Part shown: one piece after another, positions 20,859 through 29,002 of the stretch
How the letters are laid out: every line of letters starts with the position of its first letter
How positions within the stretch are numbered: position 1 is the first letter of the stretch
Source of the DNA: Enterobacter cloacae
Lineage (GTDB): Bacteria; Pseudomonadota; Gammaproteobacteria; Enterobacterales; Enterobacteriaceae
Length of the DNA stretch: 64,000 bases
Reading direction: 5' to 3'
NCBI GenBank assembly: GCA_014169315.1
Contig: AP022133.1
Span: 3,286,001-3,350,000, forward strand
Program-made: the position numbers and the translations under genes
The notes under the pieces: generated by a model
What the model was told of the DNA's origin: nothing
Database searches by the model: none
The model's input: the letters and a program-made list of their open reading frames with translations, nothing else

Positions 20859-21215
20859 ATGACAGACGCGGTAAAAATTTATCACAACCCTCGCTGCTCC
20901 AAGAGCCGTGACACCCTCAGCCTGTTGAAGGCTAACGGTGTTGACCCGGAAGTGGTGTTGTACCTGGAGACTCCGCCAGACGCACAAACCCTTCGCCAGC
21001 TGCTGCACATGCTGGGCATGGGCAGTGCAAGAGCCTTGATGCGCCAGAAAGAAGACCTTTATAAGTCGCTCAGCCTGGATGACACTCGTCTCACTGAGGC
21101 TGAGCTGATCCAGGCGATGGTCGAAAATCCGAAGCTGATTGAACGTCCAATCGTGGTGGCAAATGGCCAGGCCCGCATCGGGCGGCCACCGGAAGACGTA
21201 CTCGAGATCCTCTAA
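20859..21215 (+). CDS. yfgD: YfgD, ArsC-family (glutaredoxin-type arsenate reductase-like) protein
   Basis: A 118-residue ArsC-family protein with the N-terminal Cys motif HNPRCSKSRDTL and the conserved IERPIVV strand before the C-terminus. The ArsC arginine pattern is present, but no ars operon is nearby, so arsenate reduction is uncertain. CAGGA precedes ATG 20859. It follows bepA as in E. coli. Its last four bases overlap the convergent accessory gene at 21212, which marks the junction where this genome departs from the E. coli yfgD-hda order. Confidence 0.9.
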   Translation: MTDAVKIYHNPRCSKSRDTLSLLKANGVDPEVVLYLETPPDAQTLRQLLHMLGMGSARALMRQKEDLYKSLSLDDTRLTEAELIQAMVENPKLIERPIVVANGQARIGRPPEDVLEIL

Positions 21216-22036
21216 TCCTGACGCCGCAGCGCTTCAAGAAAGGCCTGCGGCGTACTCTCTCCCAGTTTTTTCTGCGCTTTTCCCCGGTTGTAAAATTCAC
21301 ACATTTCGATCAGCACCCTTCCAACAGGTTCACGCTGCACGCGCGGAATGATCTCCCCTAACGGAAGGGTCACCTGAACGGCTTTGTGTTTTTGCGGATG
21401 CGCTTTTACAGCGATATTCCGCTCCGGCAATACCACCTCAAAACCAAAAGTCTCAAGAGATTGTATACAGGCCGGACAGACATCAAGCAGCTCACGCGTC
21501 CAGTTAACCAGCAACTGAGGCGATAACCCCGCATAGAGTCGGGCGTAGCACCAGCCGCTCACCGGTTCACGCGCCCACAGCAGATGTTGCTCTCCACCAT
21601 CCTCCATATGCAACGACAGCGGCAGATGGTGCATCACCAGTTGATGCGGCACGACGCCTGCCTTCAGCGCCTTTTTCCCCTGCAATGGCACCGCCTTTTG
21701 TTTCGCAGGCGCGGGTCTGAGATAGCGGTTCAGGGTCGCCCGGGAAACGGCGATCCCCAGCCCTTCATTAACCAGAAGCAACAGCTCATCCAGCGGCGCA
21801 CCGATGGCCTCACGCAGGACATTCACCAGAACCACCTGCTCTTGTCTCATTGCTTTGTGTATCACTTTTGGCGTGGTCTGGTTATCCGAAACCTGGTCAC
21901 GGTTGCGCCAGCGCCGGACGGTAGTAACGGAGATCCCAAGTTCGATAGCCAGCTCTCTGTCGCTTTTATCAGACTGCTGGAGGTAGCGCCGGATCCGTGG
22001 CGTGGTGGTGGCATTGGCATGCAGTTTGATTTCCAT
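21212..22036 (-). CDS. Transposase-derived helix-turn-helix protein, probable local regulator
   Basis: A 274-residue protein that resembles IS481-type transposases but looks catalytically dead. The N-terminus (about 1-50) follows the IS481 pattern: a HANATTTPRIRRYL start and a helix-turn-helix in ELAIELGISVTTVRRWRNRD. A second segment (about 65-108) matches the linker LDELLLLVNEGLGIAVSRATLNRYLR. The C-terminal YNRGKAQKKLGESTPQAFL recalls the integrase-core end. Where the first catalytic Asp normally sits (LHIDVK-like), it reads LVMHHL. No flanking inverted repeats were seen. It is divergent from the PTS operon at 22184, so local transcriptional control is inferred. I know of no functional study. 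Confidence 0.7.
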   Translation of the reverse strand: MEIKLHANATTTPRIRRYLQQSDKSDRELAIELGISVTTVRRWRNRDQVSDNQTTPKVIHKAMRQEQVVLVNVLREAIGAPLDELLLLVNEGLGIAVSRATLNRYLRPAPAKQKAVPLQGKKALKAGVVPHQLVMHHLPLSLHMEDGGEQHLLWAREPVSGWCYARLYAGLSPQLLVNWTRELLDVCPACIQSLETFGFEVVLPERNIAVKAHPQKHKAVQVTLPLGEIIPRVQREPVGRVLIEMCEFYNRGKAQKKLGESTPQAFLEALRRQD

Positions 22037-22183
22037 CGCAATGATCCCATTAACTAATCTTGTGAGATTTATATTAAACGGGCGAATGCTTTGTGACCGA
22101 TTTCACCTTTCGCTCGCCACGCTTCACTGATAATCCACAGACATAACATAAACAACACCACTCAATCTTGTACGGAGTTCACA
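22037..22183. promoter_or_regulatory. Divergent promoter region of the accessory PTS block
   Basis: 147 bases between the transposase-like gene and the EIIC gene. It should hold both promoters and any operator. I could not assign clear -35/-10 pairs or a strong palindrome by eye. Confidence 0.4.
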
Positions 22184-23503
22184 ATGAACAATGTTCTGGG
22201 ATTTCTTGAAGCAAAACTGATGCCGCTGGCGGCCAAAACGGCGCAGCAGCGCCATCTGTGTGCCATTCGCGGAGCCTACGTCTCATTCATGCCGTTTATC
22301 ATCGTCGGCTCCATTCTGCTGGTGATCTCCTCCTTCCCGAACCAAACCTATCAGCACTTTATGTCTCAGGCCTTTGGTGAAAGCTGGAGCGCCATTATAG
22401 AAATTCCGTTCAATGCGGTGTTCTCGACCATGTCTCTGTTCATTAGTTTCCTGGTGGCGTTCCGCCTGGCGGAACACTATGGGGAAGACCGCATCTCCTG
22501 CGGCATTCTGGCGCTGGTCGCGTTTCTGATCCTGACCCCGTTTATCAAAGTGGCCGAAAACGGCGGCATTACCGTGATACCCGTAGAGTGGATTGGCAGT
22601 AAAGGACTGTTCGTCGCCATGATCGGTTCGCTACTGTGGACGGAGCTGTTCTGCTGGCTGAAGCGCAAGAATCTGGTCATCAAAATGCCTGACGGTGTAC
22701 CGCCTGCAGTGCAGGAGTCTTTCGCCGCACTGATCCCTGCCCTGCTGGTGATGATTCTGGTGCTGGGTATTCGTATCGTCTTTGAAAACACCCACTACAA
22801 CACCATTCATCAATTTATTTACGAAGTGGTCGCCACGCCGGTACGCCACTACGGCACCTCTTACTTTGGCGCGCTGATGACCGTGTTCAGCATCACCATT
22901 CTGTGGTCAGTGGGTATTAACTCCGGTTCGATGATCAACGGCATTATCCGTCCGCTGTGGATGGAGAACCAGACCGACAATATTGCCGCCATTCAGGCCG
23001 GTATCACGCCGCCACATATTATTACCGAACAGTTTTTTGACATGATCTGGATGGGCGGCGCGGGCGCAACGCTGTCGCTGGTGATTGCGATGCTGATTTT
23101 TGCCCGCAGTAAAAACATGCGTGAAGTGGCGCGGCTGGGTGCGGGTGCTTCGGTGTTCAACATCAACGAACCGATTCTGTTTGGCCTGCCGGTGATCATG
23201 AACCCGATCATGCTCATCCCGTTCAACCTGGTACCGCTGGTGCTGGTCACCGTGCAATATGCCGCCATGAAAATTGGTGCGGTCGCCGTCACAACCGGGG
23301 TCTTTATCCCCTGGACGCTGCCGCCTGTCATCAGCGGCTTTATCGTCACGGGACATCTTAGCGGCAGCGTCATGCAGCTTATCAATCTGCTGATTGGTGC
23401 CATGCTGTACCTGCCTTTCATGCGTATTGTGGATAAACAATACCGCGCAGCGGAAATTGCCACCGTTACGCAAACCGACACGACACTTGCAAAACAGGAG
23501 TAA
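22184..23503 (+). CDS. PTS EIIC permease, lactose/cellobiose (ChbC/CelB) family
   Basis: A 439-residue membrane protein of the PTS lactose/cellobiose EIIC family with about ten transmembrane helices. The conserved EIIC substrate motif is visible as FNINEPILFGLPVIMNP (Glu near residue 331). ATG 22184 has a modest upstream purine stretch. No EIIA or EIIB gene lies next to it, so the EIIB/EIIA partners would have to come from another locus, such as the chitobiose system. The asparaginase gene follows after 3 bases. The substrate is unknown; a glycoside linked to GlcNAc or Asn is inferred from the next gene only. Confidence 0.85.
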   Translation: MNNVLGFLEAKLMPLAAKTAQQRHLCAIRGAYVSFMPFIIVGSILLVISSFPNQTYQHFMSQAFGESWSAIIEIPFNAVFSTMSLFISFLVAFRLAEHYGEDRISCGILALVAFLILTPFIKVAENGGITVIPVEWIGSKGLFVAMIGSLLWTELFCWLKRKNLVIKMPDGVPPAVQESFAALIPALLVMILVLGIRIVFENTHYNTIHQFIYEVVATPVRHYGTSYFGALMTVFSITILWSVGINSGSMINGIIRPLWMENQTDNIAAIQAGITPPHIITEQFFDMIWMGGAGATLSLVIAMLIFARSKNMREVARLGAGASVFNINEPILFGLPVIMNPIMLIPFNLVPLVLVTVQYAAMKIGAVAVTTGVFIPWTLPPVISGFIVTGHLSGSVMQLINLLIGAMLYLPFMRIVDKQYRAAEIATVTQTDTTLAKQE

Positions 23504-23506
23504 AGC

Positions 23507-24466
23507 ATGTGGGGAATTATCGCAACCTGGCGAATGGCGCTGGAGGGAGTCACAGAGTCTGCGTCTGCGCTGGCTGCGGGGAAACCGGTCGCCGCCGCAG
23601 TGGTCGATGCCGTTGCTACCGTAGAGGACTTCCCGTTTTATAAATCCGTCGGCTACGGCGGGCTGCCTACCGAGAATGGCGAAGTCGAACTGGACGCAGC
23701 TTACATGGATGGCGACACGCTGGCTTTTGGTGCCGTGGGCAACCTGGTGGATATTGCCAACCCGGTACGTGTGGCCCACGCGCTGAGTCGCCAGCGCTAT
23801 AACAGCCTGCTGGTTGGCCAGGGCGCACGCGAATGGGCGCTGAGCCAGGGCTTTACCGACAAAACCATGCTGACCGACCGCGCAATGCAACATTACCGCA
23901 AGCGCTGCCGTGAAACGCTGGATAAAGGTTTAAGCCCGTACGATGGCCACGACACGGTCGGGATTATTGGCCTCGACAAGCAGGGGTCGATGAGCGTGGC
24001 GACCTCCACCAGCGGCCTGTTTATGAAAAAACGTGGTCGTATTGGCGACTCACCGATTATTGGCTCCGGGTTTTACTGCGACAGCGAAACCGGTGCCGCC
24101 ACCGCCACTGGCGTTGGCGAAGACCTGATGAAAGGCTGCACCAGCTACGAAATCGTCCGCCGCATGGCTCAGGGCATGTCACCGCAGCAGGCAGCAGACT
24201 CGGTAGTGTTTGAACTGGAAGACAAGCTGATGTCACGTTTTGGCCGCGCGGGCGATCTCTCGGTGGTATGCATGAACAACAAAGGCGAATTCGGGGCGGC
24301 GACTAACATCAAAACCTTTTCGTTTGTGGTAGCCACGGCCCGTCAGCCACTCACCGTATTTCGCACCGAGCGCCAGCGCGAGAAGACCCATTATCAGGCC
24401 GTCGATGATGAATGGATGCAGGCCTATGCCGAGCGTATCCGCGCGCCGATTGAGGAACAATCATGA
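23507..24466 (+). CDS. N4-(beta-N-acetylglucosaminyl)-L-asparaginase family Ntn-hydrolase (glycosylasparaginase/isoaspartyl peptidase)
   Basis: A 319-residue Ntn-hydrolase precursor of the asparaginase-2 family. The autoproteolysis site and nucleophile are visible as the Asp-Thr pair in GHDTVGIIGLD; Thr150 becomes the new N-terminus, giving alpha and beta subunits. Downstream GRIGDSPIIGSGFY and the Gly-rich GAATATGVGEDL form the substrate pocket seen in glycosylasparaginases. The expected reaction is hydrolysis of GlcNAc-Asn to aspartate and GlcNAc-amine; isoaspartyl or plain asparaginase activity is possible. There is no clear signal peptide, so it is probably cytoplasmic. AGGAG precedes the ATG and the stop overlaps the next gene (ATGA). 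Confidence 0.85.
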   Translation: MWGIIATWRMALEGVTESASALAAGKPVAAAVVDAVATVEDFPFYKSVGYGGLPTENGEVELDAAYMDGDTLAFGAVGNLVDIANPVRVAHALSRQRYNSLLVGQGAREWALSQGFTDKTMLTDRAMQHYRKRCRETLDKGLSPYDGHDTVGIIGLDKQGSMSVATSTSGLFMKKRGRIGDSPIIGSGFYCDSETGAATATGVGEDLMKGCTSYEIVRRMAQGMSPQQAADSVVFELEDKLMSRFGRAGDLSVVCMNNKGEFGAATNIKTFSFVVATARQPLTVFRTERQREKTHYQAVDDEWMQAYAERIRAPIEEQS

Positions 24467-25887
24467 TTACCTGGCAACTCATCACGACACTTTCAGATGC
24501 TCAACCGCAAAGTCATTTAATTGCCCGCACCACCAGCACGTTGCTGCCGGAGACGGCACTCATTGCTGAAATGCGGGAGCAGAAAACCGTCGCCGATACC
24601 CGGTTCGGCTGCGCCCCCTTTGCCCGAGTCACGCTGCTGCCGGATACGCTCTGGCAGGACAGCCTGACCGAAGGTTTACTGACCGCGCTGCGTCCGCTGC
24701 TTGCCTCACCCGTGAGTGCGAACGTCGTGCTGGATGCCACAGAAATCGACGACGTTGTTCTGACACAGGTGCTGCGTTTTCTCTTTAATCAGGCGCACAG
24801 GCTCAGCGATCTGCAGCTAAAGAAAAGCGATGAAACGGCAGTGCGCCTGCGCCACATTACCGCCCTTTGCCGCCCGGAACAGCAACAAAAGCTGGAAACA
24901 ATCTTCCACCAGCAGCAGGTTATTGCCCGTGGCATGGTCGCCGCACGGCGTCTGGCAGATACACCTTCCGATCGGTGTACTCCACAGTTTGTGGTGGAAG
25001 AGGCGAAAAAATTGTGCGGAGCCTTCCCTGCTCTGCAATGTGAAATCCTCGATGAGAAGCAGATCGTCGCGCAGGGGTTAGGGTTACTGCATGCCGTTGG
25101 CAAAGGGGCCTCCAGCCCGCCGCGGCTGCTGGCCATTCACTACAACGGCGTGGATGACGGCCCGGTGCGCTGCTATGTAGGCAAAGGCATTACCTTTGAT
25201 ACCGGCGGTCTGTGGCTGAAAGAGGGTGCGGGCATGTACACCATGAAATATGACATGTGTGGTGCGGCAAACGTGCTGGGGCTGATGCTTACCGTCGCAG
25301 AGCTGGGCCTGCCCGTTCGCATAATGGGCGTGCTGGCGCTGGCGGAAAATGCCATCGGGCCGGATGCCATGCAGCCGGGAACGGTTGCTCGCGCCTGTAA
25401 CGGCCTGACGGTAGAAATCAACAATACTGATGCCGAAGGGCGACTGGTGCTGGCGGACGCCATTGCCTGGGCCAGTCAGCGTCACCCGGATGCACATTTT
25501 ATTATTGATATGGCGACCCTGACAGGTGCAGTAGTGAAAGCGCTGGGGTATGAGCTGAGCGGATTGATGACGCAGGATGAACCGTTACGTCAGGCGCTAA
25601 CATCGGCAGGTCAACAGAGCGGTGATGAAGTGTGGTCCCTGCCACTGGATGCACGGCTGAAAAAGCAGACCGACAGCGCCATCGCCGATTTGTGCAACAC
25701 GCCGACCAATAATGCGGCAATCAGCGCGTCGGCGGCCTGGCTGCTCCACCATTTCTGCCCACCAGACATTCCGTGGGCGCATCTGGATATTAGCGGGACG
25801 GCATTGTGGCGCGAGAGTGGCAGAAGCGTGGCATCAGGCAGGCCGATTCCACTGCTGATTGAGCACTTACTGGGGGATATTGCCTGA
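24463..25887 (+). CDS. M17 leucyl aminopeptidase family protein
   Basis: A 474-residue M17 zinc/manganese aminopeptidase. The C-terminal catalytic domain shows all the usual motifs: VGKGITFDTGGLWLKEG (metal Lys and Asp), MKYDMCGAANVLG, and the signature NTDAEGRLVLADA (about residues 325-337). The N-terminal domain is divergent from PepA. Its start overlaps the asparaginase stop by four bases (ATGA), so the two are coupled. The family removes N-terminal amino acids from short peptides. Next to a glycosylasparaginase, a role in stripping residues around a glycosylated Asn is a reasonable inference but not shown. Confidence 0.85.
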   Translation: MITWQLITTLSDAQPQSHLIARTTSTLLPETALIAEMREQKTVADTRFGCAPFARVTLLPDTLWQDSLTEGLLTALRPLLASPVSANVVLDATEIDDVVLTQVLRFLFNQAHRLSDLQLKKSDETAVRLRHITALCRPEQQQKLETIFHQQQVIARGMVAARRLADTPSDRCTPQFVVEEAKKLCGAFPALQCEILDEKQIVAQGLGLLHAVGKGASSPPRLLAIHYNGVDDGPVRCYVGKGITFDTGGLWLKEGAGMYTMKYDMCGAANVLGLMLTVAELGLPVRIMGVLALAENAIGPDAMQPGTVARACNGLTVEINNTDAEGRLVLADAIAWASQRHPDAHFIIDMATLTGAVVKALGYELSGLMTQDEPLRQALTSAGQQSGDEVWSLPLDARLKKQTDSAIADLCNTPTNNAAISASAAWLLHHFCPPDIPWAHLDISGTALWRESGRSVASGRPIPLLIEHLLGDIA

Positions 25888-25894
25888 GTTTTTT

Positions 25895-25980
25895 GCCGGG
25901 TGGCGCTGCGCTTACCCGGCCTACGGTTATGCGCACGCGGGTACCCTCACCCCGGCCCTCCCCCAAAAAGCTGAGGGAGA
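25895..25980. repeat. REP-like palindrome plus CCCTC-type repeat between the aminopeptidase gene and hda
   Basis: 25895-25920 is a 26-base REP unit with arms GCCGGGT / ACCCGGC and a central GCGCTGCGC. A near-identical unit lies at 32477-32502. 25942-25980 holds a degenerate CCCTCACCCCGGCCCTCCC / GAGGGAG palindrome. Both lie between convergent genes and may work as terminators. Confidence 0.7.
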
Positions 25981-25988
25981 AAGGCACA

Positions 25989-26705
25989 TCAAAGCTTCAG
26001 AATGTCTTTCACAAACGGAATGGTCAGCTTACGCTGGGCGGTAATAGAGGCGCGATCGAGTTGGTCAAGCGTATCAAACAGCGTGCGCATTTCCCGGTCA
26101 AGACGCTTCAGCAGGAAACGCCCCACGTCTTCCGGCAGTTCAAACCCGCGCAGTCTTGCCCGCAGCTGTAGCGCCTGAAGTTTGTCTTCATCAGACAGCG
26201 GTTGCAGCTTATAAATTTGCCCCCAGTCCAGACGAGAAGCCAGATCCGGCAACCCCAGATTGAGCTGGCGCGGCGGACGATCGCCGGTGATCAGCAACCG
26301 GGTTTTCCCCGATTCCAGAATACGGTTATAGAGGTTGAAGATCGCCATTTCCCACGGTTCATCCCCCGCCATACATTCGATATTATCGATGCAGACCAGT
26401 GAGAGATGTTCCATTCCCTCCAGCACTTCAGGCACAAACCAGGTACGTTTATCCAGCGGCACATAGCCTACTGCATCACCCCGCGCAGAAAGTTCTGCAC
26501 AGGCGGCATGCAACAGGTGGCTGCGCCCCGCGCCTTCGCGTGACCAGATATAGATGTATCCGCTGTGTTCCTGGCGCAGCACGTTTTGCAGTGCAGCCAG
26601 TAAAGAGGGGTTATCACCCGGCCAGAAACTCGCGAAAGTTTCATCGTCAGGTAAATAGAGTGGCAGAGAAAGCTGTGCCGGTCCGTTCAGAAGTACCTCA
26701 ACCAG
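25989..26705 (-). CDS. hda: DnaA inactivator Hda (CTG start)
   Basis: A 238-residue AAA+ protein that, with the DNA-loaded beta clamp, promotes DnaA-ATP hydrolysis and so limits replication initiation. The clamp-binding motif QLSLPL is at about residues 11-16. The AAA+ core shows Walker A-like [12 protein letters not shown], Walker B LVCIDNIE, sensor 1 LLITGDRPP and an R-finger region ASRLDWG. The start is CTG 26705: an in-frame TAA lies two codons upstream, and no ATG, GTG or TTG occurs before GTG at residue 42. That GTG would lose the clamp-binding motif. A second CTG at 26690, in line with the E. coli 233-residue form, is the other candidate. Confidence 0.9.
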   Translation of the reverse strand: MVEVLLNGPAQLSLPLYLPDDETFASFWPGDNPSLLAALQNVLRQEHSGYIYIWSREGAGRSHLLHAACAELSARGDAVGYVPLDKRTWFVPEVLEGMEHLSLVCIDNIECMAGDEPWEMAIFNLYNRILESGKTRLLITGDRPPRQLNLGLPDLASRLDWGQIYKLQPLSDEDKLQALQLRARLRGFELPEDVGRFLLKRLDREMRTLFDTLDQLDRASITAQRKLTIPFVKDILKL

Positions 26706-26755
26706 ATCTTACATAAAATCGGCAACGAGTTTAGCACGGAACCTGCAAGGTGAGA

Positions 26756-26781
26756 ACCGGGCGGATCGTCCGCCCGGTTTT
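26756..26781 (-). terminator. Strong GC hairpin between uraA and hda
   Basis: Stem AACCGGGCGGA / TCCGCCCGGTT with a 3-base loop. On the + strand it is followed by TT. On the reverse strand a short run of T is missing, so termination of uraA is likely but not certain. Confidence 0.6.
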
Positions 26782-26788
26782 ACACGTC

Positions 26789-26895
26789 ATCCTTCAGGCT
26801 ACCGAGGCAAAGGTAGCGTCTGCTCACCCCAGTCACTTACTTGAGTAAGCGCCTGGGGATCCTCAGGCTTGCCGCCTTGATGCAACTTGAAAGAT
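26789..26895. repeat. IRU-like intergenic inverted-repeat element, about 107 bp
   Basis: The two ends are inverted copies: left end ATCCTTCAGGCTAC..., right end on the reverse strand ATCTTTCAAGTTGC.... Inside is a second hairpin (CCCAG...TACTTGAGTA...CTGGG). Size and structure fit a small non-coding mobile repeat of the enterobacterial IRU/MITE type. It lies just downstream of the uraA stop. I recall similar repeats in enterics, but family membership was not checked. Confidence 0.6.
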
Positions 26896-26910
26896 TTTGT
26901 GCATATACGA

Positions 26911-28200
26911 TCAATGTGATGCTTTTTCGCTGTCGTCAGCATCCAGCACCACTTCTTCCGGGCGCAGAACGGAGATCAGCTTGAAGATCAGGCTCAGGGC
27001 CACACCCACGATGGTTGCCAGCGCCATCCCTTTCAGCTCTGCCGCACCGATGTGTACCTTCGCACCGCTCACGCCGATGATCAGGATAACGGAGGTCAGG
27101 ATCAGGTTTTGCGCTTTGCTGTAATCCACTTTGGACTCGATCAGCACGCGGATACCGGAAGCACCGATTACCCCGTACAGCAGCAGAGAGACACCGCCCA
27201 TCACCGGTACCGGGATAATCTGGATAGCCGCTGCCAGCTTGCCAACGCAAGAGAGCAGGATAGCAATAATAGCTGCGCCACCAATAACCCAGGTACTGTA
27301 GACGCGGGTAATCGCCATTACGCCGATATTCTCACCATAGGTGGTGTTTGGCGTAGAGCCAAAGAAGCCGGAGATAATAGTAGACAGGCCATTAGCAAAC
27401 ATGGAACGGTGCAGACCCGGGTCGCGGATCAGGTCGCGTTTCACAATGTTCGCCGTGACCACCAGGTGGCCCACGTGTTCAGCAATGACCACCAGCGCAG
27501 CGGGCAGAATGGTGAAGATAGCAAACCATTCGAAGCGAGGAGTGTAGAAGGTTGGCAGCGCGAACCAGTGTGCCTGAGCTATTGGGGTGGTATCGACGAC
27601 ACCCATTACAAAGGAGAGCGCATAGCCCGCCAGCACGCCGATCAGGATCGGGATAATCGCCATAAAACCACGGAACAGCACGGAACCAAATACCGTCACA
27701 CCCAGCGTGACCAGCGAGATGATAATGGTTTTGGAGTCCGGTGACTGACCGTCAGCAGGCAACAGACCGGCCATGTTCGCCGCCACACCCGCCAGTTCGA
27801 GACCAATGACGGCAACGATTGCGCCCATTGCCGCAGGCGGGAACATCACGTCCAGCCAGCCCGTACCGGCTTTCTTCACAATGAAAGAAACCAGACAGAA
27901 CAGCACACCACACATGATAAAGCCGCCCAGTGCGACTTCATAACCCAACGGCAGCAACAGTAAAACCGGAGAGATAAAAGCAAAGCTCGACCCCAGATAT
28001 GCCGGGATTTTACCTTTACAGATGAAGAGGTAAAGCAGCGTACCGACGCCATTAAACAGCAGAACAGTAGCCGGGTTAATGTGAAACAGGATTGGCACCA
28101 GCACGGTTGCGCCAAACATGGCGAACAGGTGCTGCAAACTAAGCGGGATTGTCTGTAAAAGCGGCGGTCTTTCACTCACCCCGATAGCACGGCGCGTCAT
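26911..28200 (-). CDS. uraA: Uracil:H+ symporter UraA
   Basis: A 429-residue NCS2-family inner membrane transporter with 14 segments, the same length as E. coli UraA. The NCS2 signature is visible in SFFGSTPNTTYGENIGVMAITRV-type residues around 280-300, and the substrate Glu near 241 in VVIAEHVGHL. It imports uracil with a proton, and works with Upp for uracil salvage. It lies downstream of upp on the same strand, with a hairpin in the 95-base gap. AGGAAAA precedes ATG 28200. Confidence 0.95.
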   Translation of the reverse strand: MTRRAIGVSERPPLLQTIPLSLQHLFAMFGATVLVPILFHINPATVLLFNGVGTLLYLFICKGKIPAYLGSSFAFISPVLLLLPLGYEVALGGFIMCGVLFCLVSFIVKKAGTGWLDVMFPPAAMGAIVAVIGLELAGVAANMAGLLPADGQSPDSKTIIISLVTLGVTVFGSVLFRGFMAIIPILIGVLAGYALSFVMGVVDTTPIAQAHWFALPTFYTPRFEWFAIFTILPAALVVIAEHVGHLVVTANIVKRDLIRDPGLHRSMFANGLSTIISGFFGSTPNTTYGENIGVMAITRVYSTWVIGGAAIIAILLSCVGKLAAAIQIIPVPVMGGVSLLLYGVIGASGIRVLIESKVDYSKAQNLILTSVILIIGVSGAKVHIGAAELKGMALATIVGVALSLIFKLISVLRPEEVVLDADDSEKASH

Positions 28201-28250
28201 AGTGTTTTCCTCACGTGTTGTTTGTTGTTAGCGGTTGGGTCGTTTTATTC

Positions 28251-28282
28251 AAAAAAAAGCCGACTATCAAAGTCGGCTTTTC
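28251..28282 (-). terminator. Terminator-like hairpin between upp and uraA
   Basis: On the reverse strand, stem AAAAGCCGACT / AGTCGGCTTTT with loop TTGAT is followed by a T run. It sits between upp (stop at 28296) and uraA (start at 28200), so it would reduce or control read-through into uraA. A similar stem is present between these genes in related enterics, as I recall. Confidence 0.75.
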
Positions 28283-28295
28283 ATTTGTTATTCGA

Positions 28296-28922
28296 TTATT
28301 TAGTACCAAAAATCTTATCGCCGGCATCACCAAGCCCCGGGATAATGTACCCGTGCTCGTTCAGCCCCTGGTCGATAGACGCGGTATACAGCTCAACGTC
28401 CGGGTGTGCTTTTTCCAGCGCCGCGAGCCCTTCCGGTGCAGCGACCAGAACCAGCACCTTAATGCTGCTGCAGCCCGCTTTTTTCAGCAGGTCGATGGTG
28501 GCAATCATGGAACCACCGGTTGCCAGCATCGGGTCAACCACCAGCGCCATGCGCTCGTCAATGTTAGACACCAGCTTCTGGAAGTAAGGAACCGGCTCCA
28601 GAGTTTCTTCGTTACGGTAGATACCGACCACGCTGATACGCGCGCTAGGCACGTGCTCCAGCACCCCTTCCATCATGCCGAGGCCAGCACGCAGGATTGG
28701 CACAACGGTAATTTTCTTACCCTTGATCTGCTCAACCTGTACCGGGCCGTTCCAGCCTTCGATGGTCACTTTTTCCGTTTCCAGATCAGAGGTCGCTTCA
28801 TAAGTCAGTAAGCTGCCAACTTCAGAGGCCAGTTCGCGAAAACGTTTCGTGCTGATGTCATGCTCACGCATCAGGCCCAGCTTGTGTTTTACCAGCGGGT
28901 GTTTCACTTCAACAATCTTCAT
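28296..28922 (-). CDS. upp: Uracil phosphoribosyltransferase Upp
   Basis: A 208-residue type I phosphoribosyltransferase that makes UMP from uracil and PRPP. The PRPP-binding motif is visible as [13 protein letters not shown] (about residues 126-138), and the uracil-binding C-terminus as [11 protein letters not shown]. The length equals E. coli Upp. GAAGGAG precedes ATG 28922, with TATAAT nearby as a likely -10 at about 28970. A 22-bp palindrome lies further upstream at 29003. Confidence 0.96.
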   Translation of the reverse strand: MKIVEVKHPLVKHKLGLMREHDISTKRFRELASEVGSLLTYEATSDLETEKVTIEGWNGPVQVEQIKGKKITVVPILRAGLGMMEGVLEHVPSARISVVGIYRNEETLEPVPYFQKLVSNIDERMALVVDPMLATGGSMIATIDLLKKAGCSSIKVLVLVAAPEGLAALEKAHPDVELYTASIDQGLNEHGYIIPGLGDAGDKIFGTK

Positions 28923-29002
28923 ACTTTTTCTCCTTCGGGGGTGGCAGCCACAAAAAAAATCGCCGGATTATACCGCTTTTTTCGGATTACGCCATACCCA
29001 AC

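Noticed and set aside
20859..21215. yfgD as an arsenate resistance gene
   Set aside because: No arsR or arsB nearby, and it is in its usual E. coli position after bepA.
22907..23893. A 328-codon open frame antisense to the EIIC and asparaginase genes
   Set aside because: It spans two real genes in the opposite direction and has no recognisable family.
25989..26582. hda starting at GTG 26582 (197 residues)
   Set aside because: This form would lack the beta-clamp motif and conserved N-terminus; the reading continues upstream to the CTG start.
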